Positions 26,632 through 34,034 of a stretch of 64,000 nucleotides of DNA are shown piece by piece (the first letter of the stretch is position 1; every line of letters starts with the position of its first letter). The translations under genes were made by a program, and so were the position numbers. Location: positions 1 to 64,000 of the forward strand of contig NZ_VOBQ01000002.1 of assembly GCF_007833165.1 (NCBI RefSeq), in the 5' to 3' direction. The notes beneath the pieces were generated by a model that did not search any database, was not told where the DNA came from, and saw only the letters and a list, made by a program, of their open reading frames with translations. Source of the DNA: Caenimonas sedimenti. GTDB taxonomy: Bacteria > Pseudomonadota > Gammaproteobacteria > Burkholderiales > Burkholderiaceae_C.

Positions 26632-27045
26632 TCAGGAAACGGTTTCGGGCCTGCCGACGGCGAACCAGAACGTCGGCACCGGCAGGTGCTCGCGGGCGAG
26701 CCATGCACCGAAGTCCTGCTTCGTCACGAACTCCTCATGGAGAAGTGACGGGTCAGGTTGCCCGCCGCGCTCCACGATCTGCCGGAGATGAGCCAATGCC
26801 GCGGCGCGAATGAAGACCGGCAGCACGCCGTCCCGCGCCACGAAGCCGACCAGGGGCGCCCCGCGCAGCTCGAAGGTGCCGGGGTTGGTCCAGCGCGGAT
26901 CCACGCTTTGAACCCGCAGGCCGTCCCGCAGCACACCCCTGGCCATGGCCCGGGCGACGACATACTCGTGCGCGAGCTGTTCCTGCGACCAGAGCTGCAC
27001 GATGTCCCAGAACCGGTAGCTCTCCACGTGTTGCGATAGCGGCAT
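26632..27045 (-). CDS. Conserved hypothetical protein
   Basis: A 137-residue soluble protein (MPLSQHVESYRFWDIVQLWS). I do not recognise the family. It is rich in charged and aromatic residues with no signal or membrane segment. Codon use matches its neighbours and it fills its interval, so it is likely real. It stands alone between the MBL gene and the histidine kinase. Confidence 0.6.
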   Translation of the reverse strand: MPLSQHVESYRFWDIVQLWSQEQLAHEYVVARAMARGVLRDGLRVQSVDPRWTNPGTFELRGAPLVGFVARDGVLPVFIRAAALAHLRQIVERGGQPDPSLLHEEFVTKQDFGAWLAREHLPVPTFWFAVGRPETVS

Positions 27046-27115
27046 CCGGCGAATCTACCATTGCGGGCACGGACGCCAGGCCCAAAAAAGTCACACGGTG
27101 GCCTCAGCCTGCCGA

Positions 27116-28027
27116 TCAACGCTGGGGCCCGAGCCGGTCTGTTTGCCGGTCCGGTGCAGCGCCAGGTGCTCGTTCGCCGGTGCGAGAGGAGCACAGGCAC
27201 CGGCCGTCGTGGTCCTGCGCGGACTCGGGCGCCATGGCGCCGGCTTCACGGGTCTGGGCATGCGATGCCGAGTGATCGAGCAGGGGGAAGGTGACCGTGA
27301 TCTCGCTGCCCTGGCCCAGACCCGCGCTGGAGGCGCGCACCGTGCCGCCGTGCAACGCGACCAGGTTGTTCACGATCGACAGGCCCAGCCCGAGACCGCC
27401 CATGTGCCGGTCCGCCGAACGTTCCCCCTGAGTGAACATCTCGAAGACGTGCGGCAACAGTTCCTTGCTCATGCCGATGCCGGTGTCCCTCACGCGGACG
27501 ACGGCCTCGGTACCTGTGGCTTCCACCGTGAGCGTGATCTGGCCGCCCTCCGGGGTGTACTTCGCCGCGTTGTTGAGGAGATTGGCGAAGACCTGCACCA
27601 AGCGGTGCGCGTCCCCGTCCAGGCATAGCGCGCCGGCAGGCGCGTGCAGGGTGAAGCGTTGCGCCCGGGCCTCCATCAGGGGTCTCGCCTGCTCCACCGC
27701 ATGGGCCAGCACCGCGTGCAGGTCCACCTCCTGCCGGCAAAGTGCGACCAACCCCTGGTCGATCCGCGAACTATCCAGCAAGTCGGTCAGCAACGCCGTC
27801 ATGTGCGTGGCCTGGCGCTCGATCAGGGCGCCGATGGCGCGCAGCTTCTCGGGGCTCAGTTCGCCTCGCCGCAGGATCGCGGCGGCGGTCAGGATGGGGG
27901 CGAGCGGGTTGCGCAACTCGTGCGCCAGGCTCCCCAGGATCACCTGCAACGCCCCGTTGAGGCGCGCCAACTCCTCGGGCGCCGCCATCGCGGGCCGGAG
28001 AGTCACGAGAGGTGCCAGCGTGTTCAT
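27116..28027 (-). CDS. Histidine kinase without a sensor domain
   Basis: A 303-residue cytoplasmic kinase. The dimerisation domain starts almost at the N-terminus with phospho-acceptor His36 (LGSLAHELRNPLAPI). The ATPase domain has the N box (NLLNNAAKYTPEGG), G1 (RDTGIGM) and G2 (GGLGLGLSIV). No PAS, GAF or membrane segment precedes it, so it needs a partner for input. The last 50 residues are Ala/Arg/Gln-rich and look like an unstructured tail. No response regulator is adjacent; the one at 36 kb is a stand-alone candidate. It is divergent from the Crp/Fnr genes. Confidence 0.85.
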   Translation of the reverse strand: MNTLAPLVTLRPAMAAPEELARLNGALQVILGSLAHELRNPLAPILTAAAILRRGELSPEKLRAIGALIERQATHMTALLTDLLDSSRIDQGLVALCRQEVDLHAVLAHAVEQARPLMEARAQRFTLHAPAGALCLDGDAHRLVQVFANLLNNAAKYTPEGGQITLTVEATGTEAVVRVRDTGIGMSKELLPHVFEMFTQGERSADRHMGGLGLGLSIVNNLVALHGGTVRASSAGLGQGSEITVTFPLLDHSASHAQTREAGAMAPESAQDHDGRCLCSSRTGERAPGAAPDRQTDRLGPQR

Positions 28028-28185
28028 CTTTTCCTGATCCTGTCAGACAGATCCTACGCGAGCACCAACGGGCGCGTCTGTCCGGAACCGTGCATAGCGG
28101 GCCGAATGTTCCATCAGACCTGGACCGGGCCCGTGTACGCCACCGCGCAGAAGCGGGGGTTGCGGCGCATACTCACAACCACTCC

Positions 28186-28911
28186 ATGCAATCCAACAAC
28201 GACCCCCGCAAGAATCGCCTGCTCGCGGCCTTGCCGCCAGCCATCTACGAGCGCTGGCTCCCCAAGTTGCAGCGCTTCGACATGCCGTTGGGCGAGGTGC
28301 TCTATGAGTCGGGTGTCCAGATGTCGCACGTCTACTTTCCGACCAATGCCATCGTGTCATTGCTGTACGTGATGCAGGACGGCGCGTCGGCCGAGATCGC
28401 CGTCGTCGGCAAGGAAGGCGTCGTTGGGGTCTCGCTCTTCATGGGCGGCAACTCCACCCCCAGCCGCGCCGTCGTGCAGGGCGCCGGCGGTGGCTATTGC
28501 ATGCGTGGCGACGAGTTGTATGCGGAGTTCATGACGGACACCGAAGTGATGCAGTTGCTGCTGCGGTACGCGCAGGCGCTGCTCACGCAGATGGCGCAGA
28601 CGGCGGTGTGCAACCGGCACCACGCACTGGAGCAACAGTTGTGCCGGTGGTTGCTGCTGAGCCTCGACGCCTTGGACGGGAACGTCGTGTCGATGACGCA
28701 GGAGCTGATCGCCAACATGCTGGGGGTGCGCCGCGGAGGCGTGACCGATGCGGCCGTGAAACTGCAGACGGCGGGCGTGATCCGCTACAAGCGTGGCCAG
28801 ATCGAGGTGCTGGACCGGCCCGGCCTGGAGCGGCTCACCTGCGAGTGCTATGCGGTGGTCAAGAAGGAATACGAGCGGCTGCTTCCGCCCCGGGTCGAAG
28901 ACGTCTTGTAG
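28186..28911 (+). CDS. Crp/Fnr-family transcriptional regulator 1
   Basis: A 241-residue regulator with an N-terminal cyclic-nucleotide-type beta-barrel (residues about 15-140) and a C-terminal winged helix with LIANMLGVRRGGVTDAAVKL as recognition region, then VIRYKRGQIEVLDRPGLE. It lacks the Cys cluster of FNR and the consensus cAMP pocket, so its effector is unknown. The start is ATG at 28186 (MQSNNDPRK). It is followed by a diverged paralogue in tandem. Confidence 0.85.
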   Translation: MQSNNDPRKNRLLAALPPAIYERWLPKLQRFDMPLGEVLYESGVQMSHVYFPTNAIVSLLYVMQDGASAEIAVVGKEGVVGVSLFMGGNSTPSRAVVQGAGGGYCMRGDELYAEFMTDTEVMQLLLRYAQALLTQMAQTAVCNRHHALEQQLCRWLLLSLDALDGNVVSMTQELIANMLGVRRGGVTDAAVKLQTAGVIRYKRGQIEVLDRPGLERLTCECYAVVKKEYERLLPPRVEDVL

Positions 28912-29035
28912 GCGCTGTGTGCGCTGGCGGGCAGACGAGCCGGCGAAACGGACGAACACTGGCAACCGCTGCGGTGGCTCGGGAAGCATGGCGGTCGCGG
29001 CGCCGGGTTCCGGCTTCGCCAGCTTTCCTCCCGCG

Positions 29036-29752
29036 ATGTTCGGAGAATCCTTGTCCACGCCGAAGAATGCCCTGCTGGCCCGCTTGCCCCGCGCAGAACA
29101 GAAGTCGATCCTCGCGCTTTGCGACACCGTCGAGCTTGTGTCCGGGACCGAGATCTACCAACCGGGCGACAACACCCGGCAGGTCTACTTCCCGCGCAGT
29201 GGCTACCTGTCGCTCATCTCCAGGCAGCCGGACACGCCCAAGGTCGAAATCGGCATGGTGGGGCGCGAAGGCTATGTCGGCACGCAACTGGTGCTGGGCG
29301 TGCCGAGCGCGCCGTGGGTCGTGCTCGTGCAAGGCGCGGGCGTGGCGGAACGAATGCCGGCTGTGGCCTTCCAGAAGGCAGTCGGGGGCGGTGGCTTGCT
29401 CCGTTCCGTGCTGATGCGCTACATGGCCACGCTGATGGTGCAGTTTTCCATCGCCGCGCCCTGCCTGCGCTTCCACCTGCTCGCGCCACGGCTTGCGCGG
29501 TGGCTGCTGATGACGCAGGACCGGGCCGAGGCCGCGCAGTTCCACGCCACCCATGAATACCTGTCGTACATGCTGGGCGTGCGGCGGGCCGGTGTCACGG
29601 AAGCCGCCGGTGCATTGCAGCGCACGGGTGCCATCCGTTATGAGCGCGGCCTGATCACCGTGCTCGACCGGCCGCTGCTGGAGCAGTCGGCCTGCAGTTG
29701 CTACGCTGCCGACGTGGCCTCTTACAAGTCGGCGATGCGGCCCGCCGGGTAG
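29036..29752 (+). CDS. Crp/Fnr-family transcriptional regulator 2 (paralogue)
   Basis: A 238-residue relative of the preceding gene, sharing YMLGVRRAGVTEAAGALQ and IRYERGLITVLDRPLLE in the DNA-binding end but clearly diverged in the barrel (YQPGDNTRQVYFPRSGYLSL). The start could be ATG at 29036 (MFGES, length like paralogue 1) or at 28988. The last 31 bases overlap the convergent RlmN-like gene. It probably arose by local duplication. Confidence 0.82.
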   Translation: MFGESLSTPKNALLARLPRAEQKSILALCDTVELVSGTEIYQPGDNTRQVYFPRSGYLSLISRQPDTPKVEIGMVGREGYVGTQLVLGVPSAPWVVLVQGAGVAERMPAVAFQKAVGGGGLLRSVLMRYMATLMVQFSIAAPCLRFHLLAPRLARWLLMTQDRAEAAQFHATHEYLSYMLGVRRAGVTEAAGALQRTGAIRYERGLITVLDRPLLEQSACSCYAADVASYKSAMRPAG

Positions 29753-30816
29753 ACGGGCCGGGTTGCGGGCTGGGCTGCTGGGACGCCCAGCGCGCGCGCC
29801 CGCAACTGCCCGCAGCCGCCATCCACGTCCTGCCCCGCCGACTGCCGCAGCTTGGTGAGCACGCCGCGCCGGTGCAGGGTGCGGGCGATTTCGGCGGCAC
29901 GTTCCCAGGTTGGCCGGCGGTACGGGAGGCCGTCGACGGTGTTGTACGGGATCATGTTCAGCACGCCGTACTTGCCCTTCAGCAACTGCACGATGCCTTC
30001 GATCTCGTCGTCGCTGTCGTTGATGCCTTCCAGCAAGGCCCACTGGTACTGCACCGGGTAGCCCGTGGCGCGGCCGTAGCCTTCGGCGGCGTCCACGAGT
30101 TCCTGTGGCGACATGCGCGGCGCGCGCGGCAGCAGCTTCTCGCGCAGGTCGGCGCGCGTGGTGTGCAAAGAGAGCGCCAGTGCCGGCTTGACGCGGCCCT
30201 GCGGCAGCCGCTCGAACACCCGCGGATCCCCCACCGTGGAGAACACCAGGTTCTTGTGCGCGATGCCGCCGGCGGTGCCCAGCAGGTCGATGGCTTCCAC
30301 GACGTTGTCGAGGTTGTGCGCGGGCTCGCCCATGCCCATGAACACGACCTTCTTCACGGGGCGGCGCTGTCTGGCCAGCACCACCTGGGCCACCATCTCC
30401 GCACTGGCCAGCTGGCGCACCAGGCCGCCCTGGCCGGTCATGCAGAACACGCAGCCCACGGCGCAGCCCACCTGCGACGAGATGCACACGCCATCGCGCG
30501 GCAGCAGGACGCTTTCGACGGTCTGGCCGTCCGCCAGGGCGACGAGCAGTCGCTCGGCGCCGTCGGCGGCGGGGTGCACGGACTGCAGGCGGGCAATCCG
30601 CGCCAGTTCGGATTCGATGCGGGGCAGCGCCGCCAGCAGGGTCGCGGGCAGGAAGTCCTGCGGCCGGCGCTTGCCGCTGGTCTGCGGCAGCGCCTGCGCC
30701 CACAGGCGCAGCACACGCTGCTCATGGCTGGGCCCCGCGCCGGCGGCACGGAGGCGTTCTCTCAGGTGGGCGATCTGCACTCCGGGATTGTTGCACTCCC
30801 GGGAGCCGGGCCTCAA
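29722..30816 (-). CDS. RlmN/Cfr-family radical SAM protein
   Basis: A 364-residue protein with the radical SAM cysteines CAVGCVFCMTG, preceded by CISSQVG, then FMGMGEPAHNLD, the SLHTT motif and a C-terminal VRQSAGQDVDGGCGQLR-type end (here LRQSAGQDVDGGCGQL) with the methyl-acceptor Cys. RlmN methylates A2503 of 23S rRNA and A37 of some tRNAs. The gene is not in the usual ndk/rodZ/ispG neighbourhood, so I think it is a second, diverged copy. The frame opens with a TTG at 30816 inside the upstream stop; a GTG at 30780 (VQIAHLRERL) is an alternative start. Confidence 0.8.
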   Translation of the reverse strand: MRPGSRECNNPGVQIAHLRERLRAAGAGPSHEQRVLRLWAQALPQTSGKRRPQDFLPATLLAALPRIESELARIARLQSVHPAADGAERLLVALADGQTVESVLLPRDGVCISSQVGCAVGCVFCMTGQGGLVRQLASAEMVAQVVLARQRRPVKKVVFMGMGEPAHNLDNVVEAIDLLGTAGGIAHKNLVFSTVGDPRVFERLPQGRVKPALALSLHTTRADLREKLLPRAPRMSPQELVDAAEGYGRATGYPVQYQWALLEGINDSDDEIEGIVQLLKGKYGVLNMIPYNTVDGLPYRRPTWERAAEIARTLHRRGVLTKLRQSAGQDVDGGCGQLRARALGVPAAQPATRPVYPAGRIADL

Positions 30817-31454
30817 TAGCCGACGGTGAACCGCTGCCGCGAATGCGCCGGCTTCTCCAACTCGTCGAGGAACGCCACGGCGTAATCTTCCACCGAAACC
30901 TTGCTGTTGCCGTCCTGGTCGGTCAGCAACTGGTCACCGCCCAGGCGGAACTTCCCGGTGCGTTCGCCGGGCGCGATGATGGCGCTCGGGCTGAGCATGG
31001 TCCAGTCCAGCTCGCTCTGCTCGCGCAGCAGGTTCAGAGCCAGGCGCGCGCCTTCAGCCGTCGGCTTGTAGGCGGCCGGGAATTGGGGCGTGTCCAGCAG
31101 CTGCACACCGGGCGCCACCTCCAGGCTGCCGGCCCCGCCAACCACCAGCAACCGGGGCACACGTGCCTTGCGCGTCGCGGCGACGATGGAGCGGAAGCCT
31201 TGCAGGTAGTAGGCGAGCACGTCGCCCTGGGCATGGCCGCTGAAAGCGCTGAGCACGGCATCGTGCCCTTCCAGGGCCGAGGCCAGGGCGCCAGTGTCGT
31301 TGACGTCCACGCCTTCGACTGTGAGGCCCGGGGCGGCAGCGAGCTTGCCCGGCTGGCTGACCAGCGCGGTCACCTTGTGGCCGCGCGCCAGCGCTTCCTG
31401 GCGGAGTGCCGAGCCGATGAAGCCGCTGGCACCGATGAGGGCGATCTTTTTCAT
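30813..31454 (-). CDS. NAD(P)-binding oxidoreductase (YwnB/NmrA-like atypical SDR)
   Basis: A 213-residue protein with the atypical SDR cofactor loop GASGFIG near residue 8, LLVVGGAGSL near 100 and a late SVEDYA segment. Related proteins bind NAD(P)H and are often under a divergent LysR gene, as here. It is probably a redox- or stress-responsive reductase; its substrate is unknown. Its stop overlaps the TTG start of the RlmN-like frame by two bases. Confidence 0.83.
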   Translation of the reverse strand: MKKIALIGASGFIGSALRQEALARGHKVTALVSQPGKLAAAPGLTVEGVDVNDTGALASALEGHDAVLSAFSGHAQGDVLAYYLQGFRSIVAATRKARVPRLLVVGGAGSLEVAPGVQLLDTPQFPAAYKPTAEGARLALNLLREQSELDWTMLSPSAIIAPGERTGKFRLGGDQLLTDQDGNSKVSVEDYAVAFLDELEKPAHSRQRFTVGY

Positions 31455-31475
31455 GTCGAAAGGTCCTGGTGGGTT

Positions 31476-31489
31476 GTTGATGCATCAAC
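31476..31489. promoter_or_regulatory. Palindrome in the divergent LysR promoter region
   Basis: GTTGATGCATCAAC is a perfect 14-bp inverted repeat in the 110-base gap between the oxidoreductase and the LysR gene. A second symmetrical stretch (ACAAT-TG-ATTGT) lies at about 31528-31539. They are candidate operators for the LysR protein. Confidence 0.45.
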
Positions 31490-31564
31490 TGTGCGTCCTT
31501 CGATCGTTGCGATAAAGAAGGCATGACACAATTGATTGTTTAGAAATCCAGACCAATCGCATCC

Positions 31565-32476
31565 ATGCCCGCTGTCCGGGAGCCCGACCTCAACGCCCTG
31601 CTGCTGTTCGCCGCGGTCGCCGAAACAGGCAGCTTCACCGCCGCGGCGGACCGGCTCGACGTGGCGAAAGCCAAGGTCAGCCTGGCCGTCAGCCGGCTGG
31701 AGGCGCAGCTGGGGACGCAGCTCTTTTCGCGCACTACGCGCCGGGTGGTCCTGACGGAAGCAGGGCAGGGTCTCTATGCGCAATGCGTCCCGGCCCTGCG
31801 CGGTGTGCAGGAGAGCCTGGCGCAGATGGCCGGCGGCGGCGAACTGCACGGGACGCTGCGCATCAGTGCGGCCGTGGAGTACGCGGCGCAGACGCTGGCG
31901 CCGGCGGTCGCGGCCTTCGCCGCCGCGCACCCGCGGCTGGAGGTCGACCTGCGGACCAGCGACCGCGTGGTCGACATGCTGAAGGAAGGCATCGACGTCT
32001 CTGTGCGCATGGGCTGGCTGCGCGATTCCAGCCTGCGCGCGACCCGGCTCACCACCTTCGAACAGCATGTGGTGGCGTCACCGGCCTACTTGCGGCGGGC
32101 GCCTCCCATCCGGCAGCCCGCCGACCTGGTCAAGCATGACTGGGTCGCGCTCATGCTGCTGCCCACCCCTCTGACCTGGAAATTCACCTCGGCCGCCGGC
32201 CAGGTGCGCACCGTGCGCGTCGCCGGCCGGATGCGCACGGACGCCGCCTCCACGCTGCGAGCCCTGCTGGTGCAGGGCTGCGGCGTCTCGGTGATGGATG
32301 AATTCACCACGGAGGCGCCGCTGCGCTCCGGTGCCCTGGTTCGGCTGCTGCCGAACTGGTCGCTGCCGCGCGGCGGGGTGCACGCGGTCGTCCCACCGGG
32401 CGCCCGCATGTCCACGAAAGCGCGGGCCTTCGTCGACTTCTATGCGGACTGGTTGAAAGCAGGGCGCGGCGCCTGA
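31565..32476 (+). CDS. LysR-family transcriptional regulator
   Basis: A 303-residue LTTR: N-terminal winged helix with FAAVAETGSFTAAADRLDVA (residues about 12-31) and RLEAQLGTQLFSRTTRR, then a periplasmic-binding-like effector domain. This AaeR/DsdC-like branch commonly controls a divergent oxidoreductase. The divergent NAD(P)-binding gene is its likely target. Its last 37 bases overlap the convergent dadA-like gene. Confidence 0.88.
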   Translation: MPAVREPDLNALLLFAAVAETGSFTAAADRLDVAKAKVSLAVSRLEAQLGTQLFSRTTRRVVLTEAGQGLYAQCVPALRGVQESLAQMAGGGELHGTLRISAAVEYAAQTLAPAVAAFAAAHPRLEVDLRTSDRVVDMLKEGIDVSVRMGWLRDSSLRATRLTTFEQHVVASPAYLRRAPPIRQPADLVKHDWVALMLLPTPLTWKFTSAAGQVRTVRVAGRMRTDAASTLRALLVQGCGVSVMDEFTTEAPLRSGALVRLLPNWSLPRGGVHAVVPPGARMSTKARAFVDFYADWLKAGRGA

Positions 32477-33702
32477 GCGCGCGGCGAAGCCGCCGCACTG
32501 ACAACGTCCGCCAGCAGTTCGGCCGTTCCCGCGCTCAGCGTCCATCCCAGGTGGCCGTGCCCCGTGTTGTAGAAGACGCCAGGCGCACGGCCGCGCCCCA
32601 CGCGCGGCAGCATGTCCGGCATCATCGGCCGCAGGCCCGCCCAGGGCACCACGCTGCGCGTGCTCACGCCGGGGAAGCACTGCCGCACCCAATCCACCAG
32701 CGGCCGGATCCGGTCGGCGCGGATGTCGCGGTTGAAGCCGTTGAATTCCGCCGTGCCGGCGACGCGGAAGCGATCGGGCCCGAGGCGGCTGGTCACGAGC
32801 TTGGTCTCGTCATCCAGCAGGCTGACCTGCGGCGCGGCAGCGCGGCTGGCCTCGTCGGCCAGATTGACCGTGATGGAATAGCCCTTGACGGGATACACGT
32901 TCACGCGGTCGCCCAGCGCAGCCGCCATCGCTCGGCTCGCGGTGCCGCCGCTGACCACGACGGCGTCGAAACTGAACGCCTGCTGCGCGTCGCCGTGCCC
33001 CAGGCGCAGGTGAACACGCTGGCCGCCGGTGCGCAGCTGCGTCACCTCCGCACCGTAGTGGAATTCCACCCCACGCCGCGCGGCGGCCTGGGCCAGGCCC
33101 TGCGTGAACAGGTGGATGTCGCCGGTCGAATCGCTTTCGGTGAAGAATCCGCCGTAGAAATTGCCGGACAGCGTCGGCTCGATCTGCCGCATCTCCGAGG
33201 GCGTGACGGCGCGCCGCTCCAGTCCCCCTCGCGCCAGCAGCTGGCTCACCGCCGCCGCATGGTCGAAAGCCGCCTTGCTGCGGTAGATGTGCAGGATGCC
33301 TGCGCGCTTCAGGTCGAACTCGATGCCTTCCGTGGCGGCCCAGGAGAACATGTGGTCGCGCGCGGCGATGGCGAGCCGCGCCGTGCGGATCGTGTTGTCC
33401 TCGTAGCGCGGCATGGCGGCGATGAACTCCGCGAACCACGAGAGCTTGTGCCAGCTGGGCTTGGGGTTCACCAGCAGCGGCGCATCCCCGCGCAGCATCC
33501 ACTTCAGCCCCTTGGCGATGGTCGAGGGGTGGTTCCACACTTCGGCGTTGCTGGCCGAGAGCTGGCCGCCGTTGGCGAAGGAGGTCTCCATGGCGGCATA
33601 GGGATGCCGTTCGAACAGGCTGACGCTGAATCCGCGCCGCACCAGGGCATAGGCTGTCGTGACGCCGGCAATGCCGCCGCCGATGACTGCGATCGTTTGC
33701 AT
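32440..33702 (-). CDS. dadA: DadA-type D-amino acid dehydrogenase under glycine control
   Basis: A 420-residue FAD-dependent dehydrogenase: Rossmann start IAVIGGGIAGVTTAYALVRR, GGQLSASNAEVW typical of DadA, YPVKGYSITVNL, and WAGLRPMMPDMLPRVGR near the end with GHGHLGWTLSAGT. It oxidises a D-amino acid (or glycine-like amine) to the keto acid and feeds the quinone pool at the inner membrane. The start at 33702 has GGAG 7 bases before it. The leader carries a tandem glycine riboswitch, so expression follows glycine. DadA enzymes usually prefer D-alanine; the riboswitch suggests glycine is a substrate or a linked signal. Confidence 0.87.
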   Translation of the reverse strand: MQTIAVIGGGIAGVTTAYALVRRGFSVSLFERHPYAAMETSFANGGQLSASNAEVWNHPSTIAKGLKWMLRGDAPLLVNPKPSWHKLSWFAEFIAAMPRYEDNTIRTARLAIAARDHMFSWAATEGIEFDLKRAGILHIYRSKAAFDHAAAVSQLLARGGLERRAVTPSEMRQIEPTLSGNFYGGFFTESDSTGDIHLFTQGLAQAAARRGVEFHYGAEVTQLRTGGQRVHLRLGHGDAQQAFSFDAVVVSGGTASRAMAAALGDRVNVYPVKGYSITVNLADEASRAAAPQVSLLDDETKLVTSRLGPDRFRVAGTAEFNGFNRDIRADRIRPLVDWVRQCFPGVSTRSVVPWAGLRPMMPDMLPRVGRGRAPGVFYNTGHGHLGWTLSAGTAELLADVVSAAASPRAQAPRPAFNQSA

Positions 33703-33732
33703 GAGAAGTCTCCGCACCGCCGAAGGGTTGGA

Positions 33733-33752
33733 CCGCACACGCCCGTGTACGG
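33733..33752 (-). promoter_or_regulatory. Hairpin between glycine riboswitch and dadA
   Basis: CCGTACAC and GTGTGCGG form an 8-bp stem with one U-G pair and a GGGC loop in the RNA, just after the second aptamer and 30 bases before the dadA start. It has no U-tract, so it is likely part of the expression platform acting on translation or Rho access, not an intrinsic terminator. Confidence 0.45.
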
Positions 33753-33763
33753 CCACCCCCTCT

Positions 33764-33952
33764 GTGCTGGACCTGAGAGATTCACGGACGGCTCGACGCC
33801 GTTGCCGCTTGCTCCTTCGGTGCGACGGGCCGGCGATGCCACCCGACGCTCTTCAGAGATCGCTCGCGAGACCGGTCCTTTTGCCTGAGAGATTCCGGGG
33901 CGGTTGCTCCTTCGGCGCCCGGCCGCAGCGGCCGGGACTCTCCCGATCCCGC
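33764..33952 (-). ncRNA. Tandem glycine riboswitch
   Basis: Two aptamers in series on the minus strand. Aptamer 1 (about 33952-33872) reads GGGAGAGTCCCGGCC, then GCCGAAGGAGCAA, then ATCTCTCAGGCAAAAGGACC. Aptamer 2 (about 33865-33764) reads GATCTCTGAAGAGCG, CACCGAAGGAGCAAG and ATCTCTCAGGTCC. The CCGAAGGAGCAA and CTCTCAGG pairs are the hallmark of the glycine class, and both copies are present with a short linker. The RNA lies in the leader of the dadA-like gene, about 60 bases before its start. Confidence 0.93.
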
Positions 33953-34034
33953 GCCGGCCAGGAGCCGGGCGCAATGTGGCGCCTTGGCAGGCTCCACACC
34001 GCGATTGTAGACTGGGAGCTGGAGGAGAGCATCC

